NCBI GenBank assembly: GCA_024405265.1 | Contig: JAKSOZ010000008.1 | Coordinates: 1-59,300, forward strand | Reading direction: 5' to 3' | Origin: Kiritimatiellia bacterium | GTDB lineage: Bacteria; Verrucomicrobiota; Kiritimatiellia; RFP12; UBA1067 | Length of the DNA: 59,300 nt | Shown: positions 7,301 through 16,338 of the stretch, piece after piece | How the letters are laid out: each line of letters starts with the position of its first letter | Position numbering within the stretch: the first letter of the stretch is position 1 | The notes under the pieces: model-generated | The model's database searches: none | What the model was told of the DNA's origin: nothing | What the model saw: the letters and a program-made list of their open reading frames with translations, nothing else | Program-made: the position numbers and the translations under genes

Positions 7301-8441
7301 GGTCGACCGTATCTTTCGGGAGATTCTCGCCCCAGCGACGATGCGCACCCGCCCAAACGAGCGAAGCGAGGTATTCCGCTTCGAACTGAATACGAATGAC
7401 CTTATCGTAACCGCCGAGCTTTTTGACGCGGCCTTCAGGGTACATCACGGTCAGAGTCTCTTCGTCGTACTTCTTACGAGTATCTTCTTCGGTGCCGAAC
7501 GAAAGCGGGATCTCGAACTTCGGCATGATAGGGTCGGAGTCAAGCTTATATTCTTCGATTAAATCGGCAACTTCGCGAGTGTTGGTGATAAGCTCGGGAT
7601 TCTCCTTGAAGAGTTCCCGCATTTCCTCTTCGCTCTTGAAGTACTCTTCGCCAGTATAAATCATTCGATTCTCATCGGACATCTTCTTGCCCGTCGAAAG
7701 CGCGAGAAGAACGTCATGCGAATCATCGTCGTCCTTATTGAGGAAGTGTACGTCGTTAGTCGCGATTACGCGAATATCGAGCTTTTTCCCAAGCTCAAGC
7801 ATCCCTTTAACGACCTTGACCTGATCCTCATAGAGCTCCGCAAAGTCCTGCATCGCACGAACGGGGATGCCCGCCCCATGCTTAGTGGACTTATGAAGCA
7901 TCACTTCGAGCGAGTAGTCGCTGCCGAAAAGCGACTTGTACCACTTCGCGATTTTCTCCGCTTCTTCCATCGAGCCGCGCCGAATCGCATCCGAAACTTC
8001 TCCCGCGATGCAAGCGGAAGAACAATGAAGTCCTTCGTGGTACTTCTCCAAAAGCGCATGATCGATACGCGGATGATAATACATCCCGTGAATATGCGCT
8101 TCGGAAATAAGGCGAACGAGATTTAAGTACCCGGTCTTGTTTTTCGCATGAAGGCAGAGATGGAAGCGTCGCTCGCTTTTATCGCGCTCCAAATAATTCC
8201 CGCTCGTGACATACGCCTCACAGCCGAGAATCGGCTTAATAGGAGGGACTTCCCCGAATTTCTTCTTCTTCGAATAGCACTGATCGTAAAACGCTTTCAG
8301 CGCGAAGAGGTTGCCGTGGTCGGTTACTGCGAGAGCGGGAAGCCCCGCTTTACGCGCCTTGTAGACCAAAGGCGCAATCTGGCACTGGCCGTCAAGAAGC
8401 GAGTAAGTCGTGTGTAGATGAAGATGGACGAAATCGGACAT
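4302..8441 (-). CDS. dnaE: DNA polymerase III alpha subunit
   Basis: At 1379 aa this is the replicative C-family polymerase. It shows the N-terminal PHP domain (HLHLHTTYSLLDGQ, residues 6-19), the palm aspartates in 'MPDIDVDFDDSGR' near residue 455, 'YRPGPM' in the finger region and helix-hairpin-helix and OB regions toward the C-terminus. It is longer than E. coli DnaE (1160 aa). Part of the excess is low-complexity acidic sequence at about residues 1072-1100 (EGQGEELGDGQGEGEDLGGE), and there is a second smaller insertion near residue 595. Both are encoded by degenerate CTTGACC-type repeats. The start ATG lies three bases after the eamA stop with no Shine-Dalgarno sequence, suggesting translational coupling. 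Confidence 0.97.
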   Translation of the reverse strand: MSDFVHLHLHTTYSLLDGQCQIAPLVYKARKAGLPALAVTDHGNLFALKAFYDQCYSKKKKFGEVPPIKPILGCEAYVTSGNYLERDKSERRFHLCLHAKNKTGYLNLVRLISEAHIHGMYYHPRIDHALLEKYHEGLHCSSACIAGEVSDAIRRGSMEEAEKIAKWYKSLFGSDYSLEVMLHKSTKHGAGIPVRAMQDFAELYEDQVKVVKGMLELGKKLDIRVIATNDVHFLNKDDDDSHDVLLALSTGKKMSDENRMIYTGEEYFKSEEEMRELFKENPELITNTREVADLIEEYKLDSDPIMPKFEIPLSFGTEEDTRKKYDEETLTVMYPEGRVKKLGGYDKVIRIQFEAEYLASLVWAGAHRRWGENLPKDTVDRVQFELDTIRTMGFPGYFLIVHDYIDNARKMGVWVGPGRGSAAGSAVAYALGITNVDPLKYDLLFERFLNPDRISMPDIDVDFDDSGRERVIEFVTKKYGADHVAHIVTFGQMAAKSAIKDVGRVMDYPLKDTNRLASFVPDTPKIDFKKARGESPDLEAAFNSEDPVVHKLMERAANLEGSIRQPGVHACGIIISRDPLIETLPVMPTPEKGGKKKGEDESQGDKLLTTQYDGHFVEPVGLLKMDFLGLKTLTVEKECVSLLKERGIELDPDFIPDDDEETYELFGRGETTGLFQFESPGMKKWLKALQPTKLTDLVAMNALYRPGPMDYIPRFVARKQGTEEITYDHPLMEKYLKDTYGVTVYQEQVMLLSRLLAGFTRGESDKLRKAMGKKLMDIMNELKTKFIDGCLRNPEFRVDKWKDETLARELIEKIWKDWEAFASYAFNKSHAVCYAWVAYQTGYMKAHYPAEFMCAQISSEIGNFDKLPGFVAEAQEMGLKLELPDVNESGARFVPTKDAKGIRYGLGGIKGVGTLAAEVIVAERKANGPYKGFLDFCMRLAGSNAVNKRVLENLTRTGAFSTLEPNRGKLYHNIEFALKKAQSRAKEKASAQSSFFDVFDAEEDFSTDQQLANNTPTFSPAEDLKNERDLLGVYISGHPLNACKKLIDEMSIVMLSKGKDEVETYPFDLSQIERKEVKAEGQGEELGDGQGEGEDLGGENGVIDEELDQAEENNSVEALLKKAESSDWILKGLARAVVRAKGEVSWNDKEKFNHAITKEKNVLKKHIDPILTKKLDVRVVGILESLSVKTPKPRPDGSVGMKWAILVLDDGKGRGEATAFAKVWEAAAQQEVESKVDQLVLVSGEIAYRVTYAKEDPHKLNPMVGDLSFSAREVYPLEVALPLVSKALRIKMHYSDPDIRTKVNEIRAAAMRSPGKLPIIIELHYPDGHVLDVDLGAKYNVGVSIGFLSEIGKVVPQTDMTFRPENKIYLAEKEKMPWE

Positions 8442-8444
8442 AAA

Positions 8445-9371
8445 TCAATTACGTTTAAAAATGAGAATACCAACGGCGAGCATTACGAGCGTCATGCCGA
8501 CGAAAAGGCGGAGCGAGAGCGCTTCACCGAACGTGAAAAAGCCGATAATGACGGCAGTAACCGGTTCGACCGCGCCGAGAATCGCCGTAGGCGTAGGGCC
8601 AAGGCGCTTCGTCGAAATCGTCATAAAGATCAAGGAAAGGAGCGTCGGGACGATGGCGAGACCGATTGCTACGATCCAATGCAGCGGAGTGTGAGGGAGC
8701 TTAAACGCGGTAGGGCCACCTTCCAAGAAGGCGCCGGTAGCGATGCCGATAAAGCAGAAGAAAAGTACCCAAAAAGTCAATGTCGAGATCGGAACGCGCT
8801 TGATATTCGTCTGATTGACGACGACGATGTAAATCGCATAAGCGAGAGCGGAGATGATAACGACGATAAGCCCTTTCGCAAGCGGAGTTAAGCCATGGTC
8901 AAAAAGAAGCGCCGAGGTTGAAGTTCCCGAGTGAAGCGAGAGTTCGGCGATGCCGATAAACGCGACGATAAAAGCAAGCGTCGAGCGAACGGTCAGCCGT
9001 TCCTTAAAGAAGATCGCCATAAGCGCCGCGACGAAGATCGGATAGGAATAGACCATCGTCGAAGCGATACCGACATCCATAAGCTTGAAAGAATGATAGA
9101 ACGTAAACGACGAAATGGCGAAAAGGATGCCTAAAATCGCCGAAATACGAAAGCCGACGATATCGAGAACGAACTTACCCTTGGTGGCGACGATATAGGC
9201 GGCCAAAAGCGCCGCTCCGAGCCCGAAGCGATACATGAGAACCGTGCCGACATCATAGCCGGAATTGAAGAGCACCTTGCAGAAAGCGTTGGCACCATAG
9301 CAAATCGCCGAGAGGATGCCCGCGACATAACCCCAAATAAGCAAAAGACGTTTTAAGACTTTGTAATTCAT
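8445..9371 (-). CDS. EamA-family (DMT superfamily) transporter
   Basis: The 308-aa protein has about ten hydrophobic segments arranged as two five-helix halves, each with the EamA pattern, including 'ISALAYAIYIVVVNQTN' and the C-terminal 'LGAVEPVTAVIIGFFTFGEAL'. These are inner-membrane exporters of metabolites or amino acids in the drug/metabolite transporter superfamily, and the substrate cannot be read from sequence. Its ATG overlaps the stop of the upstream yibE/F-like gene (ATGA), and it is followed after three bases by dnaE. Confidence 0.88.
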   Translation of the reverse strand: MNYKVLKRLLLIWGYVAGILSAICYGANAFCKVLFNSGYDVGTVLMYRFGLGAALLAAYIVATKGKFVLDIVGFRISAILGILFAISSFTFYHSFKLMDVGIASTMVYSYPIFVAALMAIFFKERLTVRSTLAFIVAFIGIAELSLHSGTSTSALLFDHGLTPLAKGLIVVIISALAYAIYIVVVNQTNIKRVPISTLTFWVLFFCFIGIATGAFLEGGPTAFKLPHTPLHWIVAIGLAIVPTLLSLIFMTISTKRLGPTPTAILGAVEPVTAVIIGFFTFGEALSLRLFVGMTLVMLAVGILIFKRN

Positions 9372-10453
9372 TTTTTAAGAAACGCGCTTACGAGCGCAGT
9401 AGAGGGAGCGACGAGAACCAAGCCGAAACTGCCGACCAAGGTCTTAACTAACTCCGCCGAGACGAGAGTGGAATTGAGAAATTCAAGCGGAGACGTCCCC
9501 TCCGCGGCAAAAACCATCAGTAGCGTCAGATATCCGCCCGAATAGGCGAGTAGCAACGTCGTCGTCATTGTCCCGACAACCGCGCGGCCGACCCGAAGAC
9601 CGGACTTCATAAGCTCAAAGCGGGAAAGCGTGGGATTGTGGAAGCGAACCTCCTCTATTGCGGAGGCAATATCCATCGCAAGATCCATAACCGCTCCCGA
9701 GGAAGCGAGAATCACCGAACCGACGAAAATGTTCGGAATCGAAAGACCGTAAAAGCCCGAATACATGAGCGTTTGAACGAACGGCATCGTCGCGCCGTTT
9801 ACATGCATCGCTCTCGAAAAGACTTCGGCGAGAACGAGAGAAGCACCGATTCCGAGAAGCGAGCCCAAGGATGCCGAAAGCGCCTTGCGGGTAAAGCCGC
9901 CTACGAGAATCATAATGACAAAAGTCAAAAACGCGACGACGCCAAACGAGACGAGCCGAGGATCAAGCCCGTTCAAGCACGCGGGGATAAGCACCTTCCA
10001 AATCGCAACCAACGAAAACACGAAGGAAAAGAGCGCCTTAAGCCCCGTAGCTCCCGCAAAGGCAATCAGGAAAAACGCGAAAAGCGCGAATAAGACGAAA
10101 AGCTGAGTTATACGATAATGATCCTTAGCGATTATCGGCTCCGGACCCTTCGTCACGAGCGCCTTGTCCCCGACTTCGAACTTCTTATCGAACTCTAGCT
10201 GACCGCGCAACTGATTAACGGCAGAAATGGGGGCAGGAGAATGGGTCGAGGGAACGGTTACTTTCAGCTTCTGAGTGCCGAATTCGATAAGCCCTTGAGT
10301 CTGGACATCGGAATTGTCGACTTCAACGACCGTCGCAACCTCGCTTCCCCCGGAGACACTCTCCGTCAAGCGCGGCGCATTAGGGAGGCAAAGCATCGCT
10401 CCCCCGAGCACAACCAAAGCAATAATATGAAGAAACTCCTTCACTCTAACCAC
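9368..10453 (-). CDS. YibE/F-family membrane protein
   Basis: The 361-aa product starts with one hydrophobic segment, then a beta-rich extracytoplasmic domain (residues 35-115), then seven or so membrane helices. The segment 'ASSGAVMDLAMDIASAIEEV' is the conserved YibE/F core. The molecular function is not established. The start is GTG at 10453, with a second GTG nine bases further on closer to GAAGGAG, so the N-terminus is uncertain by a few residues. The start region lies within four heptameric repeats that also contain the stop of the upstream alkaline phosphatase gene. Confidence 0.85.
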   Translation of the reverse strand: MVRVKEFLHIIALVVLGGAMLCLPNAPRLTESVSGGSEVATVVEVDNSDVQTQGLIEFGTQKLKVTVPSTHSPAPISAVNQLRGQLEFDKKFEVGDKALVTKGPEPIIAKDHYRITQLFVLFALFAFFLIAFAGATGLKALFSFVFSLVAIWKVLIPACLNGLDPRLVSFGVVAFLTFVIMILVGGFTRKALSASLGSLLGIGASLVLAEVFSRAMHVNGATMPFVQTLMYSGFYGLSIPNIFVGSVILASSGAVMDLAMDIASAIEEVRFHNPTLSRFELMKSGLRVGRAVVGTMTTTLLLAYSGGYLTLLMVFAAEGTSPLEFLNSTLVSAELVKTLVGSFGLVLVAPSTALVSAFLKK

Positions 10454-10473
10454 TAGCCACTAATCACTAATCA
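10446..10473. repeat. Four tandem heptamers (CTAATCA-type)
   Basis: Plus-strand units CTAACCA, CTAGCCA, CTAATCA, CTAATCA follow each other without gaps. They cover the phoA stop codon and the yibE/F start codon. They belong to a wider set of degenerate 6-9 bp repeats seen across the window. Confidence 0.8.
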
Positions 10474-11733
10474 CTTATTCCGCACGATTTCCTTTAGGAT
10501 TCGTGCGATATCGGTATTATCCATAAAGCCGATGAATTTGTCGGCATTGCGCCCCATCGCAGTCGTAAGTACGGGAAGCGCGGTATGAGTGTTCGAGGTC
10601 CAAGCAAGACCGGACTTGTGAGAGACGAGAAGTTTCACCGCCGTCGGCAAAGCGCCGTTTCGGTCACGATTCCACGCGCTTTCGAGCTCGCCGCGATCCT
10701 TATCTTCCATACCGAAGTTCTCTTTCAAGAACGCGAAACATTCATTGAAGTCTTTGAACTTACCGGAGCGAATCTGTTCGGTCAAATAATCGGCCGAGCA
10801 CTTCTGCTTCGCAAGCTTGTCCATATAAAGATTGTACCCTGTCCCCGCAAAGCCCATCGTCATACCGCCCGTCTCATGGTCACCCGTAACCACAATCAAG
10901 GTATCGGGATGAGACTTCGCCCACTTGATTGCCGTTTTGACCGCGTCATCAAGCGCGAGAACATCGTGAAGATTCGCCGCAGGATCGTTCGCATGGCCGG
11001 CGTAGTCGATCTTGCCCGCTTCGATCATGAAGAAAAAGCCCTTGTCGTTCTCAAGCACTTCGAGCCCTTTCGCGGTAATCTCGGCCAAGGTGGGTTTATC
11101 TTTCCATTTTGCCGCGTCAATCGAATACGGCATTTCCTGAGTCGAAGCGACGAACCAGGCCTTGTCTCCCTTCTTAAGCGCGTCGAAGGCCTTGCGATCG
11201 TGATCGATAAACTTGTAGCCCGCCTTGGGAGCGAGTTCGTAGAGGTCGCCGCGATACCCGGGATAGTTCTTGTCGTTGCGATTCATGGCGCCGCCACCCG
11301 CGAAGAAGTCGAAGCCCGAGTCGAGGAGGTCGAGTCCAAGTCCATAACCTTCGCCGCGATGATTGCGATGCCCATAGAAACCCGAGGGCGTCGCGTGGTT
11401 GATGGTAACCGTCGTCGCAATACCGACCTTTCTCCCCGCCTTCTTCGCTTCATAAGCAATCGAATAAACGCTCTTATGGTTGGGATCGACCCCGATAGCG
11501 CCGTTATAAGTCTTTACTCCGCAGGCAATGGCGGTAGCCGACGCAGCGGAATCGGTAACGAGATTCGACGCACTGCAAGTTCTCATCGTCGCTTGGTGCG
11601 GCATGCGGTTGATGACGAGCGGAGCATGACCGGCATAGCGTGCGAATTCGTCGGCGACCATACGCTGCGGAGTCGACATTCCATCACCGATAAAGAGAAT
11701 CACGTTAGTCGCGGCGAGTAGAAAGAAATTCAT
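10471..11733 (-). CDS. Alkaline phosphatase (PhoA family)
   Basis: The 420-aa protein carries the nucleophile motif 'TDSAASATA' (residues 60-68, Ser62), metal ligands in 'FIGDGMS' (residues 14-20) and 'GDHETGGMTMG', and a C-terminal 'NTHTALPV'. It hydrolyses phosphomonoesters using two zinc ions and one magnesium. Only a very short hydrophobic leader (MNFFLLAATN) precedes the first metal motif, so export is uncertain from sequence. It overlaps the pseudouridine synthase gene by four bases upstream. Confidence 0.92.
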   Translation of the reverse strand: MNFFLLAATNVILFIGDGMSTPQRMVADEFARYAGHAPLVINRMPHQATMRTCSASNLVTDSAASATAIACGVKTYNGAIGVDPNHKSVYSIAYEAKKAGRKVGIATTVTINHATPSGFYGHRNHRGEGYGLGLDLLDSGFDFFAGGGAMNRNDKNYPGYRGDLYELAPKAGYKFIDHDRKAFDALKKGDKAWFVASTQEMPYSIDAAKWKDKPTLAEITAKGLEVLENDKGFFFMIEAGKIDYAGHANDPAANLHDVLALDDAVKTAIKWAKSHPDTLIVVTGDHETGGMTMGFAGTGYNLYMDKLAKQKCSADYLTEQIRSGKFKDFNECFAFLKENFGMEDKDRGELESAWNRDRNGALPTAVKLLVSHKSGLAWTSNTHTALPVLTTAMGRNADKFIGFMDNTDIARILKEIVRNK

Positions 11734-12605
11734 AAATATACCTCCATATCTTTCGGGACAGGTGCGATAAATTCCATTTGTTTATTTAAAACCGGATGCC
11801 AGAGCTTAAGCTTGTAGGCGTGAAGCATCTGGCGCAGGGGAACAGGCGAAAGCTGTTTATCGAGCGCGGACTTCCCGTAAACCTTATCTCCGATTACGGG
11901 ACAATTCAAGGACGCCATGTGTACACGAATCTGGTGAGTTCGCCCGGTTTCAATCCGGCACTCTATAAGAGAGGTCTGAGAGGTTCGAGAGGTTAGCTTC
12001 CAATTAGTGATAGCTTTCTTCCCGCCCTTATCGACAATAGCCATTTTCTTTCGGTCGACGGGATGGCGACCGATCAGATTCTCGATTCGTCCCGCATCAA
12101 GGCGCGGGCGCGAATGGCAAACGGCGAGATAAGTCTTTTCGATATTGACGTGGGAAGCGAAAGCTTTGACGAGACCATCCATCGCTTTCTGAGATTTAGC
12201 GACGACCATCACGCCGCTCGTTTCCTGGTCGAGGCGATGAACGATTCCGGGGCGCGCGACTCCGCCGATTCCGGACAAGGCGGGGCAATGAAATAAAAGC
12301 GCGTTAACCAAAGTCCCCGTATAGTGACCGGGAGCCGGGTGAACGACCATCCCGGGCGCTTTATTAAGAACGAGCATATCCTCATCTTCGAAAAGAATCT
12401 CGAGCGGGATATCCTCGGGTAAAGGAATCGCGGGGACAGGCGGCGGGATGGTAACATCGATCTCGTCTTTTTCGGGATCGACTTTCATCCCCGCCTTTTC
12501 CGCTACCGCCCCGTTGACGGTAACGAAGCCTGATTTGATAAGTCCCTCGATACGCGACCGAGAGAAGTCTGGATGCGTATCGAGAATGGCCTTATCGAGC
12601 CGCAT
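11730..12605 (-). CDS. rluD: RluD-type 23S rRNA pseudouridine synthase
   Basis: The ATG at 12605 ([20 protein letters not shown]) gives a 291-aa protein with an N-terminal S4 RNA-binding domain (1 to about 50) and the RluA-class catalytic motif 'GIVHRLDQETSGVMVVAK' with Asp126. The C-terminal signature 'ETGRTHQIRVH' is intact. A longer frame upstream lies inside the malic enzyme gene and is rejected. RluD-type enzymes modify 23S rRNA helix 69, but assignment to RluD rather than RluC or another RluA paralogue is by overall layout. It overlaps the malic enzyme gene by 14 bases. Confidence 0.88.
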   Translation of the reverse strand: MRLDKAILDTHPDFSRSRIEGLIKSGFVTVNGAVAEKAGMKVDPEKDEIDVTIPPPVPAIPLPEDIPLEILFEDEDMLVLNKAPGMVVHPAPGHYTGTLVNALLFHCPALSGIGGVARPGIVHRLDQETSGVMVVAKSQKAMDGLVKAFASHVNIEKTYLAVCHSRPRLDAGRIENLIGRHPVDRKKMAIVDKGGKKAITNWKLTSRTSQTSLIECRIETGRTHQIRVHMASLNCPVIGDKVYGKSALDKQLSPVPLRQMLHAYKLKLWHPVLNKQMEFIAPVPKDMEVYL

Positions 12606-13887
12606 TGCGCGCTTCGAGCTCCTTGCGATACTGAGCGAGATCGACCGCCTTGCGAGCAACGCCGGTCTTGACGGCAGCTTCGGCAACCGCGTACGAAACT
12701 TCGACGAAGAGACGCTTGTCGAACGGCTTCGGGATAATGTAAGAGTCGCCGAAGACAAGCTTTTCGTTCGGGAAGAGCGCCTGAACTTCGTCGGTAATCG
12801 GCTCTTGGGCGAGCTTCGCAAGAGCGTGCGCGGCAGCGACCTTCATCTCCTTGTTGATGGTCGTAGCGCGAACATCGAGAGCGCCGCGGAAGAGATACGG
12901 GAAGCCGAGGACGTTGTTGATCTGGTTCGGATAGTCGGAGCGACCCGTAACCATGATGTAACGCTTACCTTCAAGCGCCTTGGCGACGACCTCGGGATGA
13001 ATTTCGGGGTCAGGGTTCGCCATCGCGAAAATGGCCGGGAATTCGCCCATCTTCTTGACGTCTTCGCCATCGAGAACATTCGCCGCGCTGACACCGATGA
13101 AGACGTCTGCGCCGACGATCGCTTCTTTTAAGGTCTTCGCCGTGGTCGTAACCGCGTGCTTAGTCTTAAAGGCGTTAAGGTCGGTACGGTCCGTCGAGAT
13201 AACGCCCTTCGAGTCACACATCGTGACGTTCTTGACGCCTGCAGCCTTGCACATTTCGCAAATGCGAATACCGGCGGCACCCGCGCCGTTCATGACGATC
13301 TTGAGATCTTCGAGCTTCTTCCCGGCGAGTTTAGCATAATTCATGACGCCAGAGAGCGAGATGACCGCCGTGCCCCACTGGTCATCGTGGAAAACGGGGA
13401 TATCAAGCGCGGCGTCGAGCGTATCGTCGGTCTCGAAGCGAGCAGGCGCAGCAGTATCTTCGAGATTGATGCCGCCATGCATGGGAGCATCCGCCATAAC
13501 CGCGTCGATAACGCGCTGAGGATCGGTCTTACCTTCGTTCTTACCGTCCTTACGGCAGTGATTGACGGGCATCGGCCAAGCGTCAACGTCGCCGAACGCC
13601 TTGAAAAGAACGGCCTTACCTTCCATAACCGGAATCGACGCCGAAGCACCGAGATCGCCAAGACCGAGAATCGCCGTACCGTCCGAAACGACGGCAACAA
13701 GATTCGACTTCGCGGTAATGTCGAAAACGCTCGAGGGATTCGCAGCGATTTCTTTCACCGCATGCGCGACGCCGGGAGTATAGGCGAGGCAGAGGTCGTC
13801 AGCCGTTTTGAGGGGCTTGGGGAGCGTGAGCGCAACCTTGCCGCCCTGGTGGAACTTGAGAACTTCTTCTTTACCGTACTTAGCCAT
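12592..13887 (-). CDS. Malic enzyme (NAD(P)-dependent malate dehydrogenase, decarboxylating)
   Basis: At 431 aa this is the short bacterial form without a phosphotransacetylase domain. It has the malate-binding region '[16 protein letters not shown]' near residue 31, '[16 protein letters not shown]' near residue 135 and a Rossmann motif '[14 protein letters not shown]' near residue 200. It converts malate to pyruvate and CO2 with reduction of NAD(P). The cofactor preference is not readable with certainty. It lies between the WecA-like gene (one-base gap) and rluD, so it is driven by the long operon. Confidence 0.95.
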   Translation of the reverse strand: MAKYGKEEVLKFHQGGKVALTLPKPLKTADDLCLAYTPGVAHAVKEIAANPSSVFDITAKSNLVAVVSDGTAILGLGDLGASASIPVMEGKAVLFKAFGDVDAWPMPVNHCRKDGKNEGKTDPQRVIDAVMADAPMHGGINLEDTAAPARFETDDTLDAALDIPVFHDDQWGTAVISLSGVMNYAKLAGKKLEDLKIVMNGAGAAGIRICEMCKAAGVKNVTMCDSKGVISTDRTDLNAFKTKHAVTTTAKTLKEAIVGADVFIGVSAANVLDGEDVKKMGEFPAIFAMANPDPEIHPEVVAKALEGKRYIMVTGRSDYPNQINNVLGFPYLFRGALDVRATTINKEMKVAAAHALAKLAQEPITDEVQALFPNEKLVFGDSYIIPKPFDKRLFVEVSYAVAEAAVKTGVARKAVDLAQYRKELEARNAAR

Positions 13888-13888
13888 A

Positions 13889-15754
13889 TTACATTATTTC
13901 CTTTTCGTTGAAATTGAAGTGAGTCACTTTTACCTTAGAGTTTTTAAGCATATCCTTGATGACGCCGAGCCATTCCTCATCGATTTCACAGGCGATCACG
14001 ACTTGATCGGCATTGACGGCGTTGATGATTTCGGGAGCTTCCGAAAGCGTTCCCATAATCTTGATTCCGCCGATATATTTGCCTCTGAGCGTAATATCGT
14101 CATCGATAATGCCGACGATAATGCGGTCGTTGGTCGTCGAGCGGCGAACGAGCTCACGACGGAACGCCTTGTAGCGAAGTCCCGCGCCATAAACGAGAAC
14201 ACGGCTTACATCCTTGCGTGACTTGAGGCTGGCACAATCAAGCGCGTACAAAGTGTCGCGAACAAAAGCGCGAAGGAAGCGAATCGAAACGAGAAATACC
14301 GCCGATAAAAGGAAGAAGATCAAGACCGAACCGATCGGATTCCCCGTATGGAAACGCGGAATATAGTAGATTATGACGGACGAGGCGACCGTGCCGAAAA
14401 ACGCCGCGAGAATAAGACGGATATAATTCGAAAGCATTGCCCTTGACCATGTCGTGCGATATGTATTCATCACGAACAGGAAGAAAAGCATTGTCGTCAA
14501 GCGGATTGTAAACGCCGTCTTGAGGAGATCGGCATTGATGTCGATATTGAAGATGAAGACATAAACGAGATACGCTAGACCAATCATCACAATATCTGCG
14601 ATAAGATGCAAGGGCGTAGTGAAACGCGCGATTCTGCGGCGCATCTTGTGGCTCTTGTCGTGAGCCATAGTATTCAAGAGTTTACCCGCGTCGTAAAGCT
14701 CAATTTGCGCCATATCCTTAAAAATAACGACCGAGGCGATTGCGATAGCGAGAAGCCACATACCGCCCGCCTTCGACTGAAGCGCCATACCGGCAAGCCC
14801 GAAAGCGACGGCAATCACGGCAATCGCATACAAAGTCCAAGCAGCCTTGCGCTGATTGAGCCCGGAAGAACGAAGGATGCGGTGATGAAGATGGTCTTTG
14901 TCGGCGGTCATCACCTCTCCCTGCCCCTTCTCCCCAACTGCGGTTTTCTTAAGGAGGATATGACGAATCGAGCGGCGGAGAATAGCGAGCGACGTATCGA
15001 AGATCGGCACCCCCATCGCCAGAATCGGCACACCTACCGAAACGAGGAACGAGTTCGGGCTACGACCGATAAGCGGCATCACCGAAACGAGAAAGCCGAT
15101 ATACATCGAACCCGAATCACCGAGGAAGATACTGGCGGGGTGATAGTTGTAACGAAGAAACGCGAGAAGTCCTCCGATAAGCGCGAAATATGCGATCGTC
15201 ATATCGCCGCGTCCGACAAAGAACAAGGCGCCCGACATACCCAAAGTCGCAATCAAAGCAAGCCCCGAAGCGAGCCCATCAAGCCCATCGATAAGATTGA
15301 AAGCGTTAATCGCGCCCGTAATCCAAAAAACGGTGAAGATACAATCGAGATAGGCGGGAAGCGCGGGAAACATCGACTTAAAGCCGACTCCCGCCCAGCC
15401 CCATGCGGCTAAAGCGATTAAGAGTTGGCCTAAGAGTTTCAACTTCGGAGGAAGCGAATATTTATCATCGACGATTCCCAAAAGCGCGATTGAAACGGCA
15501 AGAGCGGTAATCTTGTAGCCGGTAGCGGACGCAAAACCGAGAATCGGACCTAAAGTCAAGTAAGTCGCGGTAACGCCGAGCATAACCGCCATACCGCCTC
15601 CGCGCGGAATGGGGACAATATTGATTCTACGAGGATCGGGCTTATCGACCATACCGAGCTTACGATTAACTTCGCGAACTATCGGCGTCAAGATAAGAGT
15701 CAAAACGAACGCCATCAAAAAGACATAAAGGTAAGGAAGGATAACGTTAATCAT
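13889..15754 (-). CDS. WecA-like polyprenyl-phosphate sugar-phosphate transferase fused to a membrane/Rossmann domain
   Basis: Residues 1 to about 340 are an MraY/WecA-family transferase with 'GIVDDKYSLP' (93-102), 'NAFNLIDGLDGLASG' (150-164), 'FLGDSGSMYIGF' and the C-terminal 'DKDHLHHRI'. These enzymes load a sugar-1-phosphate onto undecaprenyl phosphate. Residues from about 385 to 621 add about four membrane helices and a Rossmann-like CoA-binding domain with 'RVLVYGAGLRYKAF', which matches the N-terminal part of CapD/PglF-type proteins without their epimerase domain. The fusion (621 aa versus about 340 for WecA) is unusual. An insertion just before DKDHLHH is encoded by purine-rich repeat DNA. 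The gene overlaps epsI by four bases. Confidence 0.88.
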   Translation of the reverse strand: MINVILPYLYVFLMAFVLTLILTPIVREVNRKLGMVDKPDPRRINIVPIPRGGGMAVMLGVTATYLTLGPILGFASATGYKITALAVSIALLGIVDDKYSLPPKLKLLGQLLIALAAWGWAGVGFKSMFPALPAYLDCIFTVFWITGAINAFNLIDGLDGLASGLALIATLGMSGALFFVGRGDMTIAYFALIGGLLAFLRYNYHPASIFLGDSGSMYIGFLVSVMPLIGRSPNSFLVSVGVPILAMGVPIFDTSLAILRRSIRHILLKKTAVGEKGQGEVMTADKDHLHHRILRSSGLNQRKAAWTLYAIAVIAVAFGLAGMALQSKAGGMWLLAIAIASVVIFKDMAQIELYDAGKLLNTMAHDKSHKMRRRIARFTTPLHLIADIVMIGLAYLVYVFIFNIDINADLLKTAFTIRLTTMLFFLFVMNTYRTTWSRAMLSNYIRLILAAFFGTVASSVIIYYIPRFHTGNPIGSVLIFFLLSAVFLVSIRFLRAFVRDTLYALDCASLKSRKDVSRVLVYGAGLRYKAFRRELVRRSTTNDRIIVGIIDDDITLRGKYIGGIKIMGTLSEAPEIINAVNADQVVIACEIDEEWLGVIKDMLKNSKVKVTHFNFNEKEIM

Positions 15755-16338
15755 TCTACCACCTCTTTCAACTTCGTGAGGAACGACGAAAGCGCCTTTT
15801 CATCAGCACTGTATGCGTTCACGGTTACCATGTGCCAACGATCGATTCGAGAAAGAATAGAGCGATCCCAGACATCCTGCAAAATGCGACGCGTATGAGA
15901 CGAGGTATGGAAACCCGCCTGATTGAAGAACGTATAAGCAAAACCCAAGGATCCGTAAACTCCGCGATCAAGCTTGATCGTATGCCAGCTAGCTCCTCCC
16001 GCTTCTATATTTTTCGGCTCTTTCATCTGAAAGCCCTGCGCGGGAAGACAAAGCTCGGGTCGATGAATCGAGCCCTTCGAATGACCTCCGACAATGAGCG
16101 AAACCTGAAACCAGCGGCCGTATTCATCGGTGTAAAGACGCTTTTCGATTCGCGTATCCGCGGGAAGAACGTTAAGTTCCGCCTCACTCGGAGCAACCGG
16201 CTCGGAAACAAAGCCTTCGATTTCTCCCAAGTGACGACCGGGATCTTCGGTCAAGACGAGCTTCGGCGTCTGAACCTGAAATAGCATCACTATCGCAAGA
16301 AGCGATAAAGCAAGAATCGGAGAGATAAGCTTTTTCAT
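15751..16338 (-). CDS. EpsI-family exosortase-associated protein
   Basis: This 195-aa protein has one N-terminal membrane segment (LISPILALSLLAIVMLFQ) and an extracytoplasmic domain with 'GGHSKGSIHRPELCLPAQGF', the characteristic H-x-P-x-x-C-x-P-x-x-G-[FW] pattern of the EpsI/DUF3485 family. EpsI proteins are encoded next to, or fused to, exosortases and are linked to exopolysaccharide production, but their biochemical role is not known to me. It overlaps exosortase and WecA-like genes by four bases on each side, so translation is probably coupled. Confidence 0.9.
   Translation of the reverse strand: MKKLISPILALSLLAIVMLFQVQTPKLVLTEDPGRHLGEIEGFVSEPVAPSEAELNVLPADTRIEKRLYTDEYGRWFQVSLIVGGHSKGSIHRPELCLPAQGFQMKEPKNIEAGGASWHTIKLDRGVYGSLGFAYTFFNQAGFHTSSHTRRILQDVWDRSILSRIDRWHMVTVNAYSADEKALSSFLTKLKEVVE

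Noticed and set aside
6255..7562. A 435-codon open frame on the plus strand opposite dnaE
   Set aside because: It is the antisense shadow of a well-conserved polymerase gene, with no ribosome site and no recognisable protein features.
12606..12821. N-terminal extension of the pseudouridine synthase
   Set aside because: The extension is Ser/Arg-rich, lies wholly inside the malic enzyme gene, and the S4 domain begins at the internal ATG at 12605.
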